A stretch of 64,000 nt of DNA from an uncultured Pelagibacteraceae bacterium. GTDB taxonomy: Bacteria; Pseudomonadota; Alphaproteobacteria; Pelagibacterales; Pelagibacteraceae. This document shows, piece after piece, positions 10,316-19,217 of the stretch; the first letter of the stretch is position 1, and each line of letters begins with the position of its first letter. The position numbers were made by a program, and so were the translations under genes. The DNA lies in assembly GCA_902526595.1 (NCBI GenBank), contig CABZLO010000003.1, positions 1-64,000 of the forward strand, written 5' to 3'. Below the pieces are notes generated by a model. It searched no databases. It was not told the DNA's origin and worked only from the letters and a program-made list of their open reading frames with translations.

Positions 10316-11977
10316 ATGAAAGTTCAACTTAGAGATCCAAACACAATAATGAAATTGTCAAGATTGGGATCATTTCATCAGTCTAAACTATCTTTTTTAA
10401 GAAGCTTTCTTAATGAATTTAAAGACTGGGAATATAAGAGAGATTTATTTGATTTAGATAAATTCGGTCATGGAGAAGCAGTCTACTCTTTTAAGAAAAA
10501 TAAAAGAACTTATTCACTAGTTTGTTTTGCAAATAAAATTAAAGACGACGAAAGATCAGATAGAGTAATTGCAACAAAATGGGATGCAGCATTTACATTG
10601 CATGATGGTGTTCCTTCTCAAAAAGATATTGATAGACTTAAAAACGAAGTACCAAGACAGGAAGTTGGTAGACTTTCATTTAAAGAGTTAACATTGTCTA
10701 GAGCAAATAAATCTGTTCGAGTATTCAATCATGTAGTTGATAGATTAAGTCAAGGCAAACAGCCAGATTTAGAATTACTATCAAATGTTGGATATTTGTA
10801 CAGAACAACCGCAGTATATGGGTCTGGAAAATTTGGCTTAGCGGATCGTTTTAGAATTAAGAACAGAGAAGAAATCAATGGACCTTTTAGATTGGAAATG
10901 ATGCTAGTTTATTTAGTTAGACAATTTACATTTGATCAAGTAAACCATGTGGCTCATCATAAAAACCCCAGTAAATCTGTTGTATTAGATAGAAAGATTT
11001 GTAAAAATTTAGGCATTGGAAATTCTACTGGATTAGGTATGGCTCCATTTATAGTAAATCATCCAACCTTATTGAATAATTGGGTAATGAGCAGAGAGAT
11101 TGCCTTAAAAAAAATAAGAGAAATAAAAATAGTTAAAAAAAAAGACAGTGACTTGTTTATTGATTGTCTTAAAAAATCTTTAACAAATATTACAAGTTGG
11201 AATACTGATAGCGAGTATCAGCAAATTAAAATTAAAAACCTATTAAAAGACATAAAAAAATTTATTCACTTTGTTGATAATGATTTTGATTTTGAAGATA
11301 AATATCCCTTTAACCAAATATATCTTTGGTTAGAAGAGAAAGCATGTGAGGAGTGTATTGAGTATGTAGTTTCAATTATGATGGAACCATTTAATGAAAT
11401 AACTAATCCTTTAGTAAGTCAGATGAGTTCTGAGGAGGATAAATATTTCACTATTCCAACCAACAGAACAGTAAAAGATTTAATTAATATTATTGAAAAA
11501 AAATATTCAAATATTTTAAAAATAAATTTTGAAAAGAAACAAAATAAACAAAATTTTTGGTTTATTTCCAAGAATAAAGAGGAGCCTAGATTAGCTGATA
11601 GATTTGAAGAAGGTGGATCTGAATTAGAACAACCACTTGCAATAGCTAGAGATGTAAAAAAACTTCATAAAAAATTATTAGATACGAAAAATAATTCTAA
11701 TGTTGCAGAATTTTTGTCTAAAAATTCTGAGCTTAGACACATTGTTAGGAGAGTATTTATTGTTGAAAAATTTCCATACTCTGAGATACAAGATAATACT
11801 ATTGGTAAAAATATAATGCCTATAGATATGCTAAGGTTAAAGCTATCTTTTTTTGGAGCCTTAAAATTTGATCCACGATCAGATAAATGGTTAAGAATTT
11901 GTATGTTCCAAGGAGCACCGCTACCTGATGAATTAAAAAATTATGACGAACAGTGGGTCTATAGGTCAAGTAATTAA
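10316..11977 (+). CDS. Conserved-looking 553-aa protein of unknown function
   Basis: Long ORF 2 nt after the M19 gene and 3 nt before the DUF3726-like gene; no catalytic family recognised. Confidence 0.8.
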   Translation: MKVQLRDPNTIMKLSRLGSFHQSKLSFLRSFLNEFKDWEYKRDLFDLDKFGHGEAVYSFKKNKRTYSLVCFANKIKDDERSDRVIATKWDAAFTLHDGVPSQKDIDRLKNEVPRQEVGRLSFKELTLSRANKSVRVFNHVVDRLSQGKQPDLELLSNVGYLYRTTAVYGSGKFGLADRFRIKNREEINGPFRLEMMLVYLVRQFTFDQVNHVAHHKNPSKSVVLDRKICKNLGIGNSTGLGMAPFIVNHPTLLNNWVMSREIALKKIREIKIVKKKDSDLFIDCLKKSLTNITSWNTDSEYQQIKIKNLLKDIKKFIHFVDNDFDFEDKYPFNQIYLWLEEKACEECIEYVVSIMMEPFNEITNPLVSQMSSEEDKYFTIPTNRTVKDLINIIEKKYSNILKINFEKKQNKQNFWFISKNKEEPRLADRFEEGGSELEQPLAIARDVKKLHKKLLDTKNNSNVAEFLSKNSELRHIVRRVFIVEKFPYSEIQDNTIGKNIMPIDMLRLKLSFFGALKFDPRSDKWLRICMFQGAPLPDELKNYDEQWVYRSSN

Positions 11978-11980
11978 AAA

Positions 11981-12589
11981 ATGAAATCTTTAAGTGAGAT
12001 TGAAACTACGGCTAAAAGAGCATCAAAAGCTGCTGGATTTTCATGGGGTGAAGCTGAGGAAATTGGAAAATGTATAAGACAATTAGAGATGTTTGGTTTA
12101 CCTGGTATCAAACATTTAAATTATTATTTTAATGATAAGAAAAAAAATACATATGAGAACTTAAGTTCAATAAATCAGTTAAATTCTTCTTCAAATCCTT
12201 ATTGCCCAATCATTTTAGGAATTAGTTTTTTAGATCAACTAAAAACAGTGGAAAATTATGAAAAAATTTATATATCCAATATTGCATACCCAATTATTTT
12301 TATATCATTTTTGAGCAAATCTTCAGAAATTATTGGAAAAAAAATTAATGTTAAGATTGATGAGAAAGAAATCTTATTAAATTTAAATGTAAATATTTAT
12401 TCTAACTTTTTAAATGTAGAATTTCCCAAAAATTCAAAAAACTTAGAAATAAATTTTATTGAAAATAAAGATAACTTTAATGAAAATGAATGGAAAAGTT
12501 TATACAAACTATCTGAGAACACTTTTGTGGAAGAAACTGATAGTTTAAAAAAAGGTGCAGCAGGTGCAGGTTTAACAGATAATGACTAA
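11981..12589 (+). CDS. DUF3726-like protein
   Basis: N-terminus SLSEIETTAKRASKAAGFSWGEAEEIGKCIRQLE resembles the DUF3726 start (from memory). Confidence 0.65.
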   Translation: MKSLSEIETTAKRASKAAGFSWGEAEEIGKCIRQLEMFGLPGIKHLNYYFNDKKKNTYENLSSINQLNSSSNPYCPIILGISFLDQLKTVENYEKIYISNIAYPIIFISFLSKSSEIIGKKINVKIDEKEILLNLNVNIYSNFLNVEFPKNSKNLEINFIENKDNFNENEWKSLYKLSENTFVEETDSLKKGAAGAGLTDND

Positions 12590-12749
12590 AGATTTAGAAA
12601 AAGATTTTAAAGATAATAACAGAAATGATTTTAATAATATCTGTGATGAGTGTAAAAAAGAAGATGAAAGTGTATTCCAAAATCTTATAATGACAGGGTT
12701 TAAACTTTGTAAATCCTGCAGGGTTTCTAAAACTATTTTTCCACTTTAG
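12582..12749 (+). CDS. Small double-CxxC zinc-ribbon-like protein (not in ORF track)
   Basis: ATG overlaps the DUF3726-like stop by 8 nt; translates to MTKDLEKDFKDNNRNDFNNICDECKKEDESVFQNLIMTGFKLCKSCRVSKTIFPL*. Confidence 0.6.
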   Translation: MTKDLEKDFKDNNRNDFNNICDECKKEDESVFQNLIMTGFKLCKSCRVSKTIFPL

Positions 12750-13291
12750 CTTATTTGATTTACCGGCAGCATATTCATTCTACTCATAACAAATGAAATA
12801 GATAAAAATGCTATAATTAGGAAAGATAAAAGAATAATTCCAAAAGACTTAAAATTAGATTTTAAATTTAGAATTTGTTTCGTTGAAATAATTAATCCAG
12901 CAAATATCCAAAATTGAGTAAGAAAAATTATTGGTATCATTAAGTCTGGTGTTACTGCAAAAAATCTTAGTAATCCTGGAGCATGAGCATAACCAACCGC
13001 AGTTAAAACTTTTTTAAATGAAACTTTTGTTTGTTTATCTGGAAACAGTTTTACTCCAATAACATAAATAAAAATTGCCCAAACCAACCAAGTAATAATT
13101 GCAGTAAGACCAGACATTGCAATTGCAGTTTTAATGATTGTATTTGCTGCAACTGCTCCAGCTATACCATCTAAAATCATTATAATACCTGCAAAATAAA
13201 TTGAGGCTTCAGCAAAATTTTTATTATCTGAATAAAGTGTTTTGTCTAATTTTATTGATCTGACAATTATATTTAAAAATTCTCCAAACAT
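12746..13291 (-). CDS. YIP1-family membrane protein
   Basis: Five hydrophobic segments; GYAHAPGLLRF motif typical of Yip1-domain proteins. Confidence 0.75.
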   Translation of the reverse strand: MFGEFLNIIVRSIKLDKTLYSDNKNFAEASIYFAGIIMILDGIAGAVAANTIIKTAIAMSGLTAIITWLVWAIFIYVIGVKLFPDKQTKVSFKKVLTAVGYAHAPGLLRFFAVTPDLMIPIIFLTQFWIFAGLIISTKQILNLKSNFKSFGIILLSFLIIAFLSISFVMSRMNMLPVNQIS

Positions 13292-13401
13292 TAATTTCTA
13301 TTCTTTTTATTTTTTTGTGCTTTATAAGAAACTATCAAAGGAAATATTATTAAAGCAATCGCAATGGTAATGCAAATTACAATTAAAAACCCTTTTGTCA
13401 T
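13291..13401 (-). CDS. Small single-TM protein (not in ORF track)
   Basis: MTKGFLIVICITIAIALIIFPLIVSYKAQKNKKNRN*; stop overlaps the start of the YIP1 gene (TAATG). Confidence 0.45.
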   Translation of the reverse strand: MTKGFLIVICITIAIALIIFPLIVSYKAQKNKKNRN

Positions 13402-13409
13402 AAATTTGT

Positions 13410-13433
13410 GGGGAAGCTAAACTTAACTTCCCC
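13410..13433 (-). terminator. Stem-loop downstream of the demethylase gene
   Basis: GGGGAAG/CTTCCCC perfect 7-bp GC-rich stem, 10-nt loop. Confidence 0.5.
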
Positions 13434-13442
13434 ATAATATTT

Positions 13443-14801
13443 TTAGCCTTTTACAACTTCTCTTGTGTTAGCGTTAAAAGACTCTTTAAATGGAATATCA
13501 ACTATAACTGCGTCAACTGGAACTCCAGCTTTTTCAGAGTATTGTTCAGGTAAGTGCACTTTAAATTTTGTCCCAACCTTACCTTTTGGAAAACCATTCG
13601 CATTTAGAGTTCCATCAAATGGCACATATCCCATTGCAATGTTTTGTTTTTTTTCAGGATGATACCAAGGAGAAGTAATAAATCCTACAGGATCACCACC
13701 ATTTTCAGGGGAAACTAACCAAAAATCAGGTGCATAATCTTCAATTGGTTTACCACCAAACTCTAAACCAACTAATTGAAGTTTATAAGGTTTTTTTCCA
13801 TCAACAAGATCTGCTTTCATTTTTTCTAAAGCTGATTTTCCTACATAATCTCCTTTTTTATTCCACTCTCCTTTTCCAGATAAAGAAACTTGATATCCCA
13901 GGTTACACTGAAAAGGATTATGTTGCTGGTCCATATCTTGTCCCCAAGAAAGAATACCTGCTTGAATTCTTCTATGGTGTGCTGGTGCAATAACCATGAG
14001 GTTATGTTTTTTTCCTGCTTTAAGAACAGAATTCCACATATCTTCAGCATATAGAGTTGCATTTCTTAAATATATTTCATAACCAGCCTCCCCAGAAAAA
14101 CCAGACTGTGAAATAACACAACTTCTTCCGCCTATATTTGCTTCCGCCAATCCATAAAAAGGCATGTTATCAAAGTCTACTTGATCTACACAAAGGTCTT
14201 TCATTAAAGCTTTTGATTTAGGTCCTTGGATTTGCACTGGACATGCATCTATTTCTTCCACTGTGCAATTAAATCTTCCATCCGCATTTACGCCTTGCAA
14301 ATACATTCCAATATCAGAGTCTGACAAAGAAAACCAAAATTCATCTTCAGAAATTCTTAATAAAATTGGATCATTTAAGACACCTCCATAAGCGTTACAT
14401 AAAATTACATACCTTGCTCTCATTGGAGAAATTTTAGTCGCATCTCTTGTGATTACATAGTCAGTAAATTTTTCTGCATCTGGACCCTTTACTCTTATTT
14501 GTCTTTCAACAGCAACATTCCACATAGTTACATGATTAACAATCGCATCATATTCAACCATTGCACCACCATCTTCAGGTTTTACATAACCTCTTGGATG
14601 ATAAATACGATTATAGACAGTTGCTCTCCAACATCCTGCCTGCATTGATAAATGCCAATACGGTGATTTTCTCACTCTTGTTGAAATTAACATTTCAACT
14701 TTTGTTGGCCCACTTTGTCGTAAATTGTACGGTACTTCTCTGTCTGATTGATCAACAGAAGTAACATGTTTTAATTTAGTGTAGTCAAATTCATTAGACA
14801 T
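13443..14801 (-). CDS. Aminomethyltransferase/GcvT-family, folate-dependent demethylase-like protein (DmdA/LigM-type superfamily)
   Basis: GcvT-like fold motifs (QIQGPKSKALM, SQSGFSGEAGYEIYL, YVGKSALEKM); overlaps a MetF-like gene. Confidence 0.8.
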   Translation of the reverse strand: MSNEFDYTKLKHVTSVDQSDREVPYNLRQSGPTKVEMLISTRVRKSPYWHLSMQAGCWRATVYNRIYHPRGYVKPEDGGAMVEYDAIVNHVTMWNVAVERQIRVKGPDAEKFTDYVITRDATKISPMRARYVILCNAYGGVLNDPILLRISEDEFWFSLSDSDIGMYLQGVNADGRFNCTVEEIDACPVQIQGPKSKALMKDLCVDQVDFDNMPFYGLAEANIGGRSCVISQSGFSGEAGYEIYLRNATLYAEDMWNSVLKAGKKHNLMVIAPAHHRRIQAGILSWGQDMDQQHNPFQCNLGYQVSLSGKGEWNKKGDYVGKSALEKMKADLVDGKKPYKLQLVGLEFGGKPIEDYAPDFWLVSPENGGDPVGFITSPWYHPEKKQNIAMGYVPFDGTLNANGFPKGKVGTKFKVHLPEQYSEKAGVPVDAVIVDIPFKESFNANTREVVKG

Positions 14802-15522
14802 AACTATTCTCCTTCAACCACTTGTTAGTTTCCTTCAAGCCGCCGAATGTATAAATGTGGAAGTTATCAGTATGCGATTTAACTTTCCCAATTAAATCAT
14901 TAGGGTCTTTAGGTTTCAATAAATCTAACGCCTTAGTAAAATTAGATTTAAGAAAGTTAATAGAATTTTTTGCCCCAACAATATTAGCAAACTTGATCAA
15001 GCTAGATATTTTTAATGGCCCAGTAATTCCAACATGCACTGGTACGCTTTGTTTAGAAATAAAATCTATAATAGGCTGGGGATCAAGTAACCATTGAGTT
15101 ACAATATAATCAGCATAAGGCTTTTTATCTATCATAGCTTTTTCTAATTCTGTGTCGGATATATCAGGACTCCCTTCAGGATGTCCAGCTATTCCTATTT
15201 TCATTTTTTCGAAATATCCTGTTTCTAAAAGCTGAAATGAACTGTCAAATTTTCCTGCAGGTTCTCTGCCACCACCAATAATTAAAACTTGTTTCACTCC
15301 ACCATCTTTGCATCTTGAAACATAATCTTTAAGTTCCTTGTCATTTTGCATTGATCTAGCTGGAAAGTGAGGCACTGGATTAAATCCTTTTCTAACAAGT
15401 TCTGAAGCCTTATCAGCAGTTTCTCTATAGTCTCCACCAGGTAACATAGTGATGTAAACATCACTTAAAGCTGGGACTGTGTCAACGTCTGTATTTGGTC
15501 CAATTTCTAGAGAAAAGTTCAT
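14794..15522 (-). CDS. Methylenetetrahydrofolate reductase-like protein (MetF superfamily)
   Basis: SLEIGPNTD, FNPVPHFPARSM, GGGREPAGKFDSS, IGIAGHPEGSPD, HVGITGPLKI. Confidence 0.8.
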   Translation of the reverse strand: MNFSLEIGPNTDVDTVPALSDVYITMLPGGDYRETADKASELVRKGFNPVPHFPARSMQNDKELKDYVSRCKDGGVKQVLIIGGGREPAGKFDSSFQLLETGYFEKMKIGIAGHPEGSPDISDTELEKAMIDKKPYADYIVTQWLLDPQPIIDFISKQSVPVHVGITGPLKISSLIKFANIVGAKNSINFLKSNFTKALDLLKPKDPNDLIGKVKSHTDNFHIYTFGGLKETNKWLKENSYV

Positions 15523-15572
15523 TTTTTAGATCATTATCTGTTTTCAAAAACCTGTCAAAGAAATTCACCTAT

Positions 15573-15590
15573 CAAATTTAATTAAATTTG
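15573..15590. promoter_or_regulatory. Perfect 18-bp palindrome in a divergent promoter region
   Basis: CAAATTTAATTAAATTTG is identical to its reverse complement; lies between the metF-like and Rieske genes. Confidence 0.45.
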
Positions 15591-15625
15591 TTGCCAAAAT
15601 TTATGCGAATGATAATTTTTTTTTT

Positions 15626-16822
15626 GTGCATCAGAATCGTAAAAATTTATCTTTATCAGAGATACTAGATATTGAAAAAATCAAGAATGTAGACAAGCCA
15701 ATAGAAGTGGCAAATGGCTTACCTAATGAGTGCTATACAAATCAAGACTATTTGGCACACGAAAAGGAAAAAATTTTTTATAATAAATGGACAGCAATAG
15801 GGGTTGGAAGCTCTATTCCAAGAACTGGAGATGCTAAACCTTACAATCTGCTCGGGACTCCTTTGATATTAATTAGAGACAAAAAAATGGATGTGAGAGT
15901 GTTTCACAATGTCTGTAGTCATAGGGGATTTAAACTTTTGGACGAAGCTTGTACTTTAAAAAATGTTATTAGATGTCCGTATCATTCTTGGGCTTATGAT
16001 TTTAATGGACAATTAGTTGCAACCCCACACATTGGTGGCTTAAATAATCATCAGTCTAAAAACTTCAATAAAATAAAAAATAATTTGAAAGAAGTTAAAA
16101 CTAAACTTTGGATGGATATAATATTTGTAAATATTAATTCAAATGGGTTGGATTTTGACAAGTACATTAAACCTCTTGAGAAAAGATGGTCGAAATTCAT
16201 AAACAAGGATGATCAAAAACTAATAGTCAAATCAAATGATTACGGATATTTCAACTTAGTAGTAAAAACTAATTGGAAATTTGCTATAGAAAACTATTGT
16301 GAAAGTTATCATCTGCCTACAATTCATCCTGAACTAAATAAAATATCTAATATTAATGACCATTATCACATTCAAGGTTTACCAAATCGATTTGCTGGTC
16401 AAGGGAGTAAAAAATATGATCAAATTGTTAAAGGTAACAAAATTTTTGATACATTTCCTAATTGGGAAAAAACAATGTTAAAAAATTCAGAATACATAGC
16501 TCTATTCCCTAATGTTATGATTGGTTTACATGTAGATCATTTTTATGTTTTTTGGTTAGAACCTTTGGCAATGAATAAAACAAAAGAACATATGCAAATG
16601 TATTATGTTGGAGAAGAGAGTGCAAACGGTGAGCAATTAAAAGAAATGAGAAAACAAAATTTAAAATTTTGGAAAGATGTAATGTTAGAGGATATAAATG
16701 CTGTTGAAGGTATGCAAGATGGTAGAAATTCACCTGTATATAATGGAGGAAATTTTTCACCGATAATGGATCAACCAACCCATCAGTTTCACAAATGGGT
16801 AGCTCAAAATTTAATAGGATAA
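15626..16822 (+). CDS. Rieske non-heme iron oxygenase, alpha subunit type
   Basis: Rieske motif CSHRGFKL..CPYHSWAYDFNGQL; ENYCESYHLPTIHPEL mononuclear iron site; GTG start. Confidence 0.92.
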   Translation: MHQNRKNLSLSEILDIEKIKNVDKPIEVANGLPNECYTNQDYLAHEKEKIFYNKWTAIGVGSSIPRTGDAKPYNLLGTPLILIRDKKMDVRVFHNVCSHRGFKLLDEACTLKNVIRCPYHSWAYDFNGQLVATPHIGGLNNHQSKNFNKIKNNLKEVKTKLWMDIIFVNINSNGLDFDKYIKPLEKRWSKFINKDDQKLIVKSNDYGYFNLVVKTNWKFAIENYCESYHLPTIHPELNKISNINDHYHIQGLPNRFAGQGSKKYDQIVKGNKIFDTFPNWEKTMLKNSEYIALFPNVMIGLHVDHFYVFWLEPLAMNKTKEHMQMYYVGEESANGEQLKEMRKQNLKFWKDVMLEDINAVEGMQDGRNSPVYNGGNFSPIMDQPTHQFHKWVAQNLIG

Positions 16823-16828
16823 AATTTT

Positions 16829-17455
16829 ATGGCACTGAAAGATGTGGGAAATAAAGTTCCAATTTATAAACTTAAGACTACAGAAGAAGTAATGAAGTAT
16901 TACGATGAGTGGGGGGAAAAAGATAAATATAATAGAGATATGGTTGACTGGAACTATACAGGCCCAGAAGAAACTGTTGACGTAATAAAAAAATATTTAG
17001 CTAATAAACACTCACTTTTTTTTGATGCAGGATGTGGAACTGGATTGGTAGGATTACAACTTAAAAAATTTGGTTATGAAAACTTTCATGGTGCAGATCT
17101 TTCACAGAAATTATTAGATACAATTCCAAAAAATTTATATCAAAAATTATTTAAGATTGATTTAAATAAACGTATTGAATTAAGTGACAATCATTATGAT
17201 GCTGTTATGTGTGTTGGAACTTTTACTTTTGCACACGTTAAGTCTGATGCATTAGATGAGTTTGTAAGAATAACAAAACCTGGAGGTTTAATTTGTTTTA
17301 CAATTAATGAGGGAATTTATAAAGATTATGGTTTTGATAAAAAAATATTAAATTTGAAGGCAAACAACAAATGGGAAGAAATGGAATTTTTTAAATCTGA
17401 TTATATAGCGAGTAAAGATGTAAATGCTTGGTTAGGACTTTATAAAGTAAAATGA
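16829..17455 (+). CDS. Class I SAM-dependent methyltransferase
   Basis: LFFDAGCGTGLVGLQLKKFGY SAM motif. Confidence 0.88.
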   Translation: MALKDVGNKVPIYKLKTTEEVMKYYDEWGEKDKYNRDMVDWNYTGPEETVDVIKKYLANKHSLFFDAGCGTGLVGLQLKKFGYENFHGADLSQKLLDTIPKNLYQKLFKIDLNKRIELSDNHYDAVMCVGTFTFAHVKSDALDEFVRITKPGGLICFTINEGIYKDYGFDKKILNLKANNKWEEMEFFKSDYIASKDVNAWLGLYKVK

Positions 17456-17862
17456 AAATAATTTTAGTAATGGGATTACCCGGTGCTGGTAAAACAACTT
17501 TAGCAAATGAAATAGCTCCATATTTAAATGCTAAAAGATTGAATGCTGATGAAGTAAGAAAAGCAGCAGATGATTGGGATTTCTCAAAAGAAGGAAGGAT
17601 TAGACAAGCAAAAAGAATGGCTGAGTTTGCTTTAAAATTAAAGGGTGAAGGTCATTATGTTATTGCAGATTTTATAGCACCAACTCCAGAGGCCAGAAGC
17701 TTATTCCCAGCAGATTTCATTATTTGGGTAGACACAATTAAAGAAGGACGTTTCGAAGATACAAATCAAATGTTTGTAAAGCCAAAAACTTTTGATTACC
17801 ATGTCACTACTCAAGATGCTAAGAATTGGGCCTTAAAAATCGTAAAGGAGATCAAAAAATGA
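17452..17862 (+). CDS. CysC-like (adenylylsulfate kinase family) P-loop kinase
   Basis: MGLPGAGKTTLA Walker A, LNADEVR, DFIIWVDTI..EDTN; 4-nt overlap with the methyltransferase. Confidence 0.82.
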   Translation: MKIILVMGLPGAGKTTLANEIAPYLNAKRLNADEVRKAADDWDFSKEGRIRQAKRMAEFALKLKGEGHYVIADFIAPTPEARSLFPADFIIWVDTIKEGRFEDTNQMFVKPKTFDYHVTTQDAKNWALKIVKEIKK

Positions 17863-18233
17863 CATATCAATGGGATAATAAAAAACCAACAGCACAAATG
17901 CTTGGAAGATGGCAGCCATTCCATGATGGTCATTACACTTTATTCAAAGAAATAATAAAAAAAACAGGTCAAGTTTGTATCCAAATAAGAGATGTGCAGG
18001 GAGTAGATGATAATCCATTTGATTTTGGTACAGTAAAAAAAAATATAGAAGATAGATTAAACCCAGAATTTGAAGGTAGGTTTAAAATTATGGTAGTACC
18101 AAATATTACGAACATTTGTTATGGAAGAGGAGTTGGGTATAAAATAGAGGAAATAGTATTGGATGAGGAAACGCAAAAAATTTCAGCGACAAAAATTAGA
18201 GCTAAAATGAGAGAAGAAGGCAAACTAAAATAG
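17859..18233 (+). CDS. Cytidylyltransferase-like nucleotidyltransferase (start moved from 17826 to ATGA overlap)
   Basis: GRWQPFHDGHYTLF HxGH-type motif and ISATKIRAKMR; ATG at 17859 overlaps the upstream TGA. Confidence 0.82.
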   Translation: MTYQWDNKKPTAQMLGRWQPFHDGHYTLFKEIIKKTGQVCIQIRDVQGVDDNPFDFGTVKKNIEDRLNPEFEGRFKIMVVPNITNICYGRGVGYKIEEIVLDEETQKISATKIRAKMREEGKLK

Positions 18234-18238
18234 CGATA

Positions 18239-19018
18239 ATGAATAGTAATATTAAAATTATTAAAATTAACAGTGAAATTTCGTCAATAATACTTAATGA
18301 ACCAAAAACATATAACTCACTATCATTTAAAAATCTTAACGACTTATTAAAAGCATTAAAAAAATTAGATGCTGACACTAAAGTCAAAGTTATAATAATA
18401 GAAGGTGCTGGCAAAGGGTTTAGTGCAGGTCATAATTTAAAAGAGGTAAAAAGATTAAAAAAAAAAGATAAATATCAAAAACTTTTTAATCTTTGCTCAA
18501 AAGTTATGCTTCAAATTGTAGAAGGTAGAAAACCTGTAATTGCGAAAGTTCATGGTGCTGCATTTGCAGCAGGCTGTCAATTAGTAGCCAGTTGTGATCT
18601 AGCGTTTAGCACTAAAGAGGCTTTTTTCGCAACTCCAGGGGTAAATATCGGATTATTTTGCAGTACACCTATGGTCGCTGTAAGTAGAAAAATCAATCGT
18701 AAGCCTATGATGAAAATGTTGTTAACTGGTGAACCAATAAAAGCAAATTATGCAAAAGAAATAGGTTTAATAAATGACTACTTCTCAAAACAAAAACTTA
18801 AAAAAGAAGTTCTAAAAATAGCAAAAAAAATAGCATCTAAATCCAATTTGACAATCAAAATAGGAAAACAAACTTTTTACAAACAACTAGAAATGCCTTT
18901 AAGAAAAGCTTATGCACACACTAGTAAAATGATGACCGTTAACATGATGGCGATGGATGCAAAAGAAGGTATTTCAGCTTTTTTAGAAAAAAGAAGGCCT
19001 GTCTGGAAAAATAAATAA
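18239..19018 (+). CDS. Enoyl-CoA hydratase/isomerase family protein
   Basis: GAGKGFSAGHNLKEV, AAGCQLVASCDLAFS crotonase motifs. Confidence 0.92.
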   Translation: MNSNIKIIKINSEISSIILNEPKTYNSLSFKNLNDLLKALKKLDADTKVKVIIIEGAGKGFSAGHNLKEVKRLKKKDKYQKLFNLCSKVMLQIVEGRKPVIAKVHGAAFAAGCQLVASCDLAFSTKEAFFATPGVNIGLFCSTPMVAVSRKINRKPMMKMLLTGEPIKANYAKEIGLINDYFSKQKLKKEVLKIAKKIASKSNLTIKIGKQTFYKQLEMPLRKAYAHTSKMMTVNMMAMDAKEGISAFLEKRRPVWKNK

Positions 19019-19215
19019 TGATGAATAAAAAAAATTTTTTTATCATTATTTTAATTATTTTTGGAATGTTCTTAGTTTTTAATTTTAATGATTATAACAC
19101 TAAAAGAGCTGTAGATGCCTGTCTAGCTGCAAGCCAAAAATTATCTGATACCAAGGTTACTGATTTAGAAGAGGCAAAGAAATTTTGTGAGGAACAAATC
19201 AAAAGTAATAAATAA
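19018..19215 (+). CDS. Small membrane-anchored hypothetical protein
   Basis: 65 aa, N-terminal TM segment, start overlaps the upstream stop. Confidence 0.6.
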   Translation: MMNKKNFFIIILIIFGMFLVFNFNDYNTKRAVDACLAASQKLSDTKVTDLEEAKKFCEEQIKSNK

Positions 19216-19217
19216 CT

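Noticed and set aside
16515-16778. 87-aa reverse ORF opposite the Rieske gene
   Set aside because: Antisense shadow ORF, low-complexity translation
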